DNA from: AP-15 sp963700195
Lineage (GTDB): Bacteria > Pseudomonadota > Alphaproteobacteria > ATCC43930 > CGMCC-115725
Reading direction: 5' to 3'
Assembly (NCBI GenBank): GCA_963700195.1
Contig: CAVOWQ010000019.1
Location: forward strand, 39,925-103,924
DNA length: 64,000 nucleotides
The notes under the pieces: model-generated
What the model was told of the DNA's origin: nothing
Databases searched by the model: none
Seen by the model: the letters and a program-made list of their open reading frames with translations, nothing else
Program-made: the position numbers and the translations under genes
Shown: positions 58,030 to 64,000 of the stretch, piece by piece
Layout of the letters: each line of letters opens with the position of its first letter
Numbering within the stretch: position 1 is the stretch's first letter

Positions 58030-58546
58030 CGCGCGGCGTCTTCATAAATCGGACGAGGATGGGAGCGGCCTCGAGTGCGAACAGCTGATTATGCAGTTCC
58101 ATCGCGTCATAGAGCTCCGCGGCCAGTCGCTCATACGTACTGCGGCGCATCCCTTTTTGGCGGGGATGGGATCGCTTGCTCGAAGAAATCATAACCCGCT
58201 CCAAGTTTGCGGTAGATCCGCCGTTGCCGCTCATGCGATCTGTCGAGCGCGTTAATGCGTTGGTTCGATACGACAACCGAAATTCATGGCGAGCCGCGAG
58301 CATGGCGCCACCTGGCGGTAGGTGGAGTTTTGCGACCCGCCTTCTCGACAAAGCGCATATCCACCACCACCGGCGCCCGCCGTAATGGCAGGACGAGCCT
58401 GTGAGTTGCACGCGATAATCCACCGGGTTGCCGTTCACTGAATAGCGCAGCTGCGCCGAGGCTGCGTCCGGGTTCAAAAAGAGCAGCCTCATAACCAATC
58501 GAGGCGATCTGCTCTCCGGTTCTGACATTGCTCCATGTAAGGACAC
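57992..58546 (-). CDS. Conserved hypothetical protein, possibly degenerate zinc-ribbon type
   Basis: About 184 residues. The middle reads RYSVNGNPVDYRVQLTGSSC, HYGGRRWWWICALSRRRVAK and LHLPPGG, and the C-terminal part RQKGMRRSTYERLAAELYDA. This pattern is shared by a family of small proteins seen near mobile regions, which normally carry paired Cys (GCRHC) where this one has AARHEF, so it looks degenerate. Its end overlaps the HEPN remnant by 38 bases, tail to tail. Function unknown. Confidence 0.45.
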   Translation of the reverse strand: MSLHGAMSEPESRSPRLVMRLLFLNPDAASAQLRYSVNGNPVDYRVQLTGSSCHYGGRRWWWICALSRRRVAKLHLPPGGAMLAARHEFRLSYRTNALTRSTDRMSGNGGSTANLERVMISSSKRSHPRQKGMRRSTYERLAAELYDAMELHNQLFALEAAPILVRFMKTPRVTIATGERPGLY

Positions 58547-59294
58547 CGGAGACGTGATGTCCGGAAACGATATTCCCTTGTCGGAGGAGCCGGTTGACGT
58601 TGAGCGTCAGTCCGCTTCCGACTGTCGGGGCCCGCCGTACCGTCCCGAGCCAAAGCCGCCCATTCAGCAGCTCTGCAAACCGACCTATACAAAGCAGCCC
58701 CGGTCTTTGAAGCCGGGACCGTAGCTCGAAACCGAGCCCAGCGGGGCTAGCATAGGGATGCTAGATAAATCGGAACCTTGCTGCCGATGACGCCCGGCAA
58801 CGTGGGAACGGCACCAGCCAGCATAAACGACCGAGAAATGGCTTTCTGAGAGGAACCCGCGTTCTAAATCCAACGCTGCCGGGTGACCTGCGTGTGCGGT
58901 GCGTCGTTCGCGAGCAGCGCCCGATGGTTCACCGCGCCCAGCACGTGGTCCATCGCGACGCCGTCCTAGGACGGCGGAGCAGCGCGCCGCGATAGAGGAT
59001 CGGTCTGCCCCGATGCGTTGCCCCGCCCTCGATGATCAGGCACCGCCGGGCCGACACGACCCACGACAAATGGGACAGGAGCACGCCCGACAGCGTGTCC
59101 GGAACACAGCCCCGCCCATAAGATCAGGTAGCAGATCTTCTCCCATCATGACGCGTCTACGGCGAGTTTGGGCGGCGGCGTCGGGCGACATGGCGAATCC
59201 TCGGTCGATTGCCGGGTTGCGTTCGTATGTCACTCTCCTCAGCTGCCGTGATTAACCATAAATCTCGCCACCATTCTCGGCGAAAGGATTTGCG
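58547..59294. other. Gene-poor stretch with several hairpins
   Basis: About 750 bases with no gene I can support on either strand. Between 58696 and 58764 three stem-loops lie close together: cccgg/ccggg, agcccagcggggct and ctagcat-aggg-atgctag. A perfect palindrome follows at 58959. This may be the remains of decayed genes or a structured RNA. Confidence 0.4.
58959..58976. repeat. Perfect 18-bp palindrome
   Basis: CGCCGTCCTAGGACGGCG has no spacer and lies in otherwise featureless sequence. It could be a dimeric protein-binding site or a recombination site. Confidence 0.6.
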
Positions 59295-59498
59295 GTGGCC
59301 GAAGACCAAGAGCTGACCGACACCAACTGGCGCACGTTATGCGATACCCTGCGGGGCTCTATCGCGATGTTCGACATGCTGGTCGCGACTGCGGCGACAA
59401 CAGCGAGACGGCGCGCGTGGTGGGTGATGCGCGTCGCCGGCGCGAGAAGGTTCTCGAAAAGATCGAGAGGCGCTTGCAACGCAGACCGCGGCGACTAA
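59295..59498 (+). CDS. Small hypothetical protein, possibly frame-broken
   Basis: GTG 59295 opens MAEDQELTDTNWRTLCDTLR and GSIAMFDMLVATAAT, after which the sequence in this frame becomes Arg-rich and unconvincing. Another frame continues from about 59390 with NSETARVVGDARRRREKVLE, a helix-like stretch. It may be one short broken gene. No family recognised. Confidence 0.22.
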   Translation: MAEDQELTDTNWRTLCDTLRGSIAMFDMLVATAATTARRRAWWVMRVAGARRFSKRSRGACNADRGD

Positions 59499-59855
59499 TT
59501 TTGGGTTGGGTTCGACCGAGGTTCTCGACATCGAACGGCGGCTCCGCTGCCGCGGGTGCGGCAGGAAGGGACGGTCGTTTCGCCTTCGACGTTCCAGTGC
59601 CGGGCGGGACCACGGCGTTTCCCCAAGCACCGACCGGCCAGCGTCCGGGCGCGCCCACTAAAGAAACCCTCCCGCAAGAGACGCTTAGTTGACGCTAGCC
59701 GAACTACTGTGCCGACAGCATTTGATTCAAATTCACTGGAGCCAGATTTCGTGACAATCACGGCCTCGGCGCGAGCCCGCCCAACTTGGTTACGCCACAA
59801 GCCGAACTACCAGAGGGCTGCGCCTTCCGCGGACCCGAGAGCCAGGGAGGGTTGA

Positions 59856-60119
59856 ATGAGTTTCGAAACGATTAGCCTGCTGCTGAACTGGATGGAGATG
59901 GGGGCGCTCCTGGCGATCCTGTTCCGCCTTAGCTACACTTTTGAGCTGATCGCTAATACACAGCGCGAGCTGAGACGAGCAATTTATCATCTGGGCGAGC
60001 GTCGTGCTCCTCAACCGGGCATACACAGCGGTTTCGACGGGCCGGGGATCGCTAGGTGGCCACGTGCCGATAGCCAGAGCACGATGGATGCCGACGACCT
60101 GGCCCGCCAACCGCCCTGA
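59856..60119 (+). CDS. Small putative membrane protein
   Basis: An 87-residue frame with a strong ribosome site (gggagg) before ATG 59856. The N-terminal half contains one hydrophobic stretch (LLLNWMEMGALLAILFRL), followed by a charged part (ANTQRELRRAIYHLGERR) and a tail without features. No family recognised. Confidence 0.4.
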   Translation: MSFETISLLLNWMEMGALLAILFRLSYTFELIANTQRELRRAIYHLGERRAPQPGIHSGFDGPGIARWPRADSQSTMDADDLARQPP

Positions 60120-60375
60120 AATAGATGACCGGAGAGCTATGTAATCGCTCGCGCTCCCTGGAGGTGTCGCGTCTGCAGTCGTGCAGGTCAGCACAGCATT
60201 CGGATTAATGACCAGTGCGGCTGATTTGGCGCCGCGCTGGAGTTCTGCCCGAATATGCAACCGATCATGAGCTGGAAAGGCAGCCGATCGCCCTGGGCTC
60301 TCGGCTTGACACGGAAGTCAGCCCGCGCGGGGCGTGAGTGCCCCGGCGTGACTGCCCCCGTGCGAACGAAAAACC

Positions 60376-60403
60376 TTGACTTAATTATGTAGGCGCATAT
60401 ACA
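60376..60403 (+). promoter_or_regulatory. Predicted sigma70 promoter of the MarR gene
   Basis: TTGACT and TATACA are separated by 16 bases, and the start codon lies 22 bases after the -10 box. TATG and CATA half-sites in the spacer (60387-60400) overlap the promoter and could be the regulator's own operator. Confidence 0.55.
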
Positions 60404-60424
60404 CTTTCTCGAGACCGAGGATCA

Positions 60425-60904
60425 ATGCCCACCGACACGAGACTGAAGCCCGAACTCTGCAATTGTCTGGCGGTGCGCCAGGCTGCCCGGCATGTGACGC
60501 AATTCTATGACCAGTTTCTGGCTCGGGCCGGGTTGCGCACGACGCAGTTCTCGATCCTGGCGAGACTGCAACGCCTCGGGCCGATGACGATCAGCGCGCT
60601 CGCCGCCGACCTCGTCATGGACCGCACGACGCTCGGCCGCAATCTGCAGCCGCTCGAGCGTGAGGGGCTCGTGGCCGTCGTCAAGGGACGCACCGATCGC
60701 CGCAGCCGGGAAATTCGCTTGACCGATGCCGGGGCCGAGCGGCTCCGAACCGCCGTCGAAGGCTGGGTGAAAGCCCAGGCCGGGTTCGAGGCGGTATTCG
60801 GAGAACAGCGCAGCTCCGAGCTGCGCGCGCTGCTGCACGCGGTCTCGGCCAGCGAATTGGAGGGTGCGAGGCCACGGGGTTTGCCGCAAGAACCGCCGGC
60901 TTAG
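60425..60904 (+). CDS. MarR-family transcriptional regulator
   Basis: A 159-residue dimeric winged-helix regulator. The DNA-binding core is TTQFSILARLQRLGPMTISA, then MDRTTLGRNLQPLEREGLVA, with the wing VKGRTDRRSREIRLTDAG. The TTLxRNLxPLExxGL pattern is typical of a MarR subgroup that controls efflux or stress genes in response to small ligands. The target is not evident: lepA follows, but the space between and its housekeeping role make direct control unlikely. Autoregulation is suggested by the half-sites in its promoter. Confidence 0.92.
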   Translation: MPTDTRLKPELCNCLAVRQAARHVTQFYDQFLARAGLRTTQFSILARLQRLGPMTISALAADLVMDRTTLGRNLQPLEREGLVAVVKGRTDRRSREIRLTDAGAERLRTAVEGWVKAQAGFEAVFGEQRSSELRALLHAVSASELEGARPRGLPQEPPA

Positions 60905-60952
60905 GCGTCGCGCGTTGATAGTTAGGGGTCGCACCCCTATGTTCGCCCTCGG

Positions 60953-62756
60953 ATGACGCCTCTCGCCCAAATCCGCAATTTCGCGATCATCGCGCATATC
61001 GACCACGGCAAGTCGACCCTTGCGGATCGGCTGATCCAGGCGTGCGGCGGGCTCGAGGCGCGCGAGATGCGCGAGCAGGTGCTCGACAACATGGAGTTCG
61101 AGCGCGAGCGCGGCATCACGATCAAGGCGCAGACCGTGCGCCTCGAATACCGCGCCCGGGACGGGCAGACCTATGTCCTCAATCTGATGGACACCCCGGG
61201 CCACGTCGATTTCTCGTATGAGGTCAGCCGCTCTCTGGCGGCCTGCGAGGGCTCGCTGCTGGTCGTCGATGCGAGCCAGGGGGTCGAGGCGCAGACCCTC
61301 GCCAATGTCTACCAGGCGGTCGGGGCCGGGCACGAGATCGTGCCGGTGCTGAACAAGATCGACCTGCCGGCGGCCGAGCCCGACCGGGTCAAGGAGCAGA
61401 TCGAGGATGTGATCGGGCTCGACGCCTCGGATGCGCTGCTGATCTCGGCCAAGACCGGGCTCAACATCGACCAGGTGCTCGAAGCGCTGGTGACCCGTCT
61501 GCCGCCGCCCTCCGGCGACGCCGCGGCGCCGCTCAAGGCGCTCTTGGTCGACAGCTGGTACGACCCTTATCTCGGCGTCGTGATCCTGGTGCGCGTCAAG
61601 GACGGCGTGCTCGTGGCGGGCTCAGAAGATCCGGCTGATGGCGACCGGCGCGGTGCACTCGATCGAGCGCGTCGGGGTGTTCACCCCGAAAGGCGTGGCG
61701 GTCGAGGCGTTGGGGCCGGGCGAGATCGGGTTCATCACCGCCGGCATCAAGACCGTCGCCGATTGCCGCGTCGGCGACACGATCACCGAGGACCGCCGGC
61801 CGGCTGCGGCGCCGCTGCCCGGCTTCAAGCCGGTGCAGCCGGTCGTCTTCTGCGGCCTCTTCCCGACCGATGCGGCCGATTACGAGCGGCTGCGCGACAG
61901 CCTCGCAAAGCTTCGGCTCAACGATGCGAGCTTCGAATACGAGCCCGAGACTTCGGTCGCGCTCGGCTTCGGCTTCCGCTGCGGGTTTCTCGGGCTCTTG
62001 CATCTCGAAATCATCCAGGAACGGCTCGCCCGCGAGTTCGACCTCGACCTGCTGGCGACAGCGCCGTCGGTGGTCTACCGGGTTCATCTGACCAATGGCG
62101 GGGTGCGTACCTTGCACAACCCGGCCGACATGCCCGATCCGGTTCGCATCGACCATATCGAGGAGCCGTGGATCAAGGCGACGATCCTGGTCCCCGACGC
62201 CTATCTCGGGCCGATCCTCGCCTTGTGCGAAGAGCGCCGCGGCGTGCAGGCCGACCTGACCTATGCCGGCAACCGGGCGATGCTGGTCTATCGCCTGCCG
62301 TTGAACGAGGTCGTGTTCGATTTTTACGACCGGCTGAAGTCGGTCAGCCGCGGCTACGCCAGCTTCGACTACCAGCTCGACGGCTACGCCGAGGGCGACC
62401 TCGTGCTGATGAACATCCTGGTCAATGGCGAGCCGGTCGATGCGCTGTCGATCATCGTCCATCGGAGCCAAGCCGAGCGGCGCGGACGAGCGTTGTGCGA
62501 GAGATTGAAGGACCTGATCCCGCGGCAGCTCTTCGCCGTCGCGATCCAGGCGGCGATCGGCGGCCGGATCATCGCGCGCGAGACCGTCAAGGCGCTGCGC
62601 AAGGACGTGCTCGCCAAATGCTACGGCGGCGACGTGACGCGCAAGAGGAAGCTCCTCGAAAAGCAGAAGGAGGGCAAAAAGCGGATGCGCCAGTTCGGCA
62701 AAGTCGAAATCCCGCAATCCGCCTTCATCGCCGCCCTCAAGATGGGCGACGGCTGA
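60953..62756 (+). CDS. lepA: Elongation factor 4 (LepA), frame-split
   Basis: A translational GTPase that back-translocates stalled ribosomes. The first frame carries IRNFAIIAHIDHGKSTLADR (G1), RGITIKAQT (G2), MDTPGHVDFSYEVSRS (G3) and PVLNKIDLP (G4). It breaks near 61622 (ggc t cag) within domain II. The second frame continues QKIRLMATGAVHSIERVGVF and ends KMGDG at 62756, with the LepA-specific C-terminal domain complete. Removing one base gives 600 residues, the usual size. The last 30 codons are repeated about 0.9 kb downstream. Confidence 0.93.
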
Positions 62757-62757
62757 G
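62667..62757. repeat. Direct repeat, copy 1: 3' end of lepA
   Basis: The last roughly 30 codons of the functional lepA plus its stop. They match 63580-63670; from the Lys-Arg codons to the stop I count seven substitutions in 79 bases, mostly silent. Confidence 0.9.
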
Positions 62758-62858
62758 GGCGGAGGGGGCCAACGGTGCAGTCGGCCGGAGACAGCCAGGC
62801 TCAGCGAGCCTCACCATTTGCGCCGCAAACGCCAAGCACTACAGGATAAGGACAATGA

Positions 62859-63158
62859 ACGGATCGCACAGAAGGTGAGGGTTCGGCGATCGCCCAACAG
62901 CTTAGTCAAGAGAAACCAAATGTTAGATTTGGTGCGGACGAAAACCAAGTGCATCACACTTTCCGCCACACAGATCAGCTGGGCCTCGATCGCGATGCGG
63001 TCTCGAACGCAATCCGGGCTAATCTCGCTCGACAGGGACCAGCCTCGCCTGGATCACACATCACTGGAAACATCAGCATCAGCGGAGTCACGATCGAATA
63101 TAGAGCGTTTAGTCTAGCTGATGGTACTATCAATGTCGGTCGAATCACGGGTCCTTGA
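62859..63158 (+). CDS. Toxin-like C-terminal fragment without its own start
   Basis: An open frame of about 100 residues reading IAQQLSQEKPNVRFGADENQ, HHTFRHTDQLGLDRDAVSNA and ending VEYRAF-type text (IEYRAFSLADGTINVGRITG). The only internal start is GTG 62949. The start-less frame and the closely following small gene are what one sees in orphan C-terminal modules of polymorphic toxins. I do not recognise the toxin family itself. It lies within the sequence bracketed by the two lepA ends. Confidence 0.5.
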   Translation, partial: TDRTEGEGSAIAQQLSQEKPNVRFGADENQVHHTFRHTDQLGLDRDAVSNAIRANLARQGPASPGSHITGNISISGVTIEYRAFSLADGTINVGRITGP

Positions 63159-63159
63159 G

Positions 63160-63513
63160 ATGCGCGCTTGGAGGAAACTGCGAAAGGAAGAGATGGACCT
63201 GATCACCGCGATGGCCCGGCTCAGTCCCAAGTCCAAAGGGGTTCTGCGCTCGTTATCCGGGTGTCTTGTCGAAGATATGAAAGATGGTGGGATGGGCAGC
63301 TTGCGGTTTAAGGGTGCAGATAATCGAGAGCGGCGCTTAGGGAAGAAGATCGCCGAGGCGGAGTTTACAGATGAAGACGGCATCCCAGTCAGCGCGGTTC
63401 TAAACCTAGACGATAACGGTGAATTATTCGAATTGGACATGTGGAAGGTGGATTTCTCAACACTCAAGCGCTATCCGCGACCCGAGGAGCTTCGTCTGAA
63501 GGCGCCCAGCTAA
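63160..63513 (+). CDS. DUF6984-like protein, candidate immunity protein
   Basis: About 117 residues. MRAWRKLRKEEMDLITAMAR leads into a core with VEDMKDGGMGSLRF, AEAEFTDEDGIPVSAVLNLD and GELFELDMWKVDFSTLKRYP, matching DUF6984 as I recall it. The ATG at 63160 comes 1 base after the toxin-like stop; an earlier in-frame ATG at 63121 would overlap it. The family is small, acidic and often found beside toxin genes, so an immunity role is inferred, not shown. Confidence 0.65.
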   Translation: MRAWRKLRKEEMDLITAMARLSPKSKGVLRSLSGCLVEDMKDGGMGSLRFKGADNRERRLGKKIAEAEFTDEDGIPVSAVLNLDDNGELFELDMWKVDFSTLKRYPRPEELRLKAPS

Positions 63514-63579
63514 AGCCCGACAGCCATTTTGCGCCGAGCGCAGGTCCTGGCCGACCTATGCCATTAGCCGGGCCGAGAA

Positions 63580-63670
63580 AACGAAGGGCAAAAGCGCATC
63601 CGCCAGTTCGGCAAAGCCGAGATCCCGCAATCCGCCTTCATCGCCGCCCTGAAGATGGGCGGCTGCTGAG
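63580..63670. repeat. Direct repeat, copy 2: displaced lepA 3' end
   Basis: Reads in frame as EGQKRIRQFGKAEIPQSAFI and AALKMGGC then stop, i.e. a second LepA C-terminus without the rest of the gene. Homology may extend upstream to about 63572. It overlaps the end of the convergent membrane-protein gene. Confidence 0.9.
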
Positions 63671-63970
63671 CGACGCGCTCTTTTGCGCCCGCCTGCCCGA
63701 GAGGGAGAGGATCAGCAGACCCAGCACCATCAGCACCGCGAACGCCCACCATAGGAGGACCGTGACGATAATCGGGTCCCATAAGAACGGGTGGATGTAA
63801 CGCTGCACTACAGCCTGGACGAGGTTGAGGCTCGAAGGGCTGAGGTCGTACCATAGTTGGCCGAGCGCGATCGGCGCCCAGTGCTTGGTCTCGATCCAAA
63901 CGGACGCGTCGCGAGCCAGCACCGCCAATCCAGCGAGGAACAAAATCCAGCCGATCAAGCGCCCGATCAT
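63638..63970 (-). CDS. Small membrane protein
   Basis: A 110-residue protein with an N-terminal hydrophobic segment (LIGWILFLAGLAVLA) and a second long one (IIVTVLLWWAFAVLMVLGLL). Between them lies WIETKHWAPIALGQLWYDLS. No known domain assigned. Its stop lies inside the displaced lepA tail, which suggests that before the cassette arrived it was the direct convergent neighbour of lepA. Confidence 0.7.
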   Translation of the reverse strand: MIGRLIGWILFLAGLAVLARDASVWIETKHWAPIALGQLWYDLSPSSLNLVQAVVQRYIHPFLWDPIIVTVLLWWAFAVLMVLGLLILSLSGRRAQKSASLSSRPSSGRR

Positions 63971-64000
63971 CGGACTGACTTCGCGCCGGCGATCCTTCTG

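Overview
The window is about 64 kb of high-GC chromosome from an alphaproteobacterium. The evidence is the gene set: the mdh / sucC-sucD-sucA-sucB-lpdA TCA cluster, a large (about 1,600 residue) NAD-glutamate dehydrogenase, a GcrA-type cell-cycle regulator, a DUF484-xerC pair divergent from priA, and an NDUFS6-like CHCC zinc-finger protein. I cannot place it below class with confidence; a Rhodospirillales- or Rhizobiales-like soil lineage is a guess.

Layout. 1-9 kb: zinc alcohol dehydrogenase, a DUF2161 nuclease-fold protein coupled to a spermidine-synthase-like protein, priA, DUF484-xerC, and a small operon of two tandem Lin0512 genes, a nitroreductase and a carboxymuconolactone decarboxylase-like protein. 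9-20 kb: TCA block on the minus strand (mdh, sucCD, sucAB, lpdA) with an OmpA-like gene inserted on the plus strand. 20-31 kb: dienelactone hydrolase, cupin, tRNA-Gly(CCC), phosphoesterase, GST, serine hydrolase, tatA, a SET-domain protein, an LTA-synthase-like membrane protein, a MoxR/vWA pair, gcrA, a methyltransferase and a NUDIX hydrolase. 31-38 kb: NAD-glutamate dehydrogenase, acetyl-CoA synthetase and an orphan LuxR-type regulator. 38-54 kb: EVE, thpR and FIST proteins, a tesA / ABC ATPase / FtsX-like permease locus, a BI-1 protein, a solute-binding protein, NnrU, polA, a lipoprotein hydrolase, a CarS-like enzyme and a phosphoesterase. 54.2-60.4 kb: after tRNA-Arg(CCG), a lower-GC, gene-poor accessory stretch (hydrolase, acyltransferase, broken HEPN gene, small ORFs). 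60.4-64 kb: a MarR regulator, lepA, then a small toxin/immunity-like cassette bracketed by a second copy of the lepA 3' end.

Two features cut across the window. First, many conserved genes (DUF2161, Lin0512 copy 1, sucB, dienelactone hydrolase, cupin, glutamate dehydrogenase, polA, lepA) are split between frames. At 12 sites the simplest repair is removal of exactly one extra base. This looks like residual insertion error of long-read sequencing, although a biological cause is not excluded. I annotate these genes as single reading units with the shift sites given. Second, at least five families of short palindromic repeats are scattered between genes. One copy sits in frame inside the sucB linker and another forms the C-terminal tail of XerC.

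The most unusual locus is the cassette at 62.76-63.57 kb: a start-less toxin-like C-terminal fragment immediately followed by a DUF6984 gene, flanked by about 91-bp imperfect direct repeats of the lepA end.
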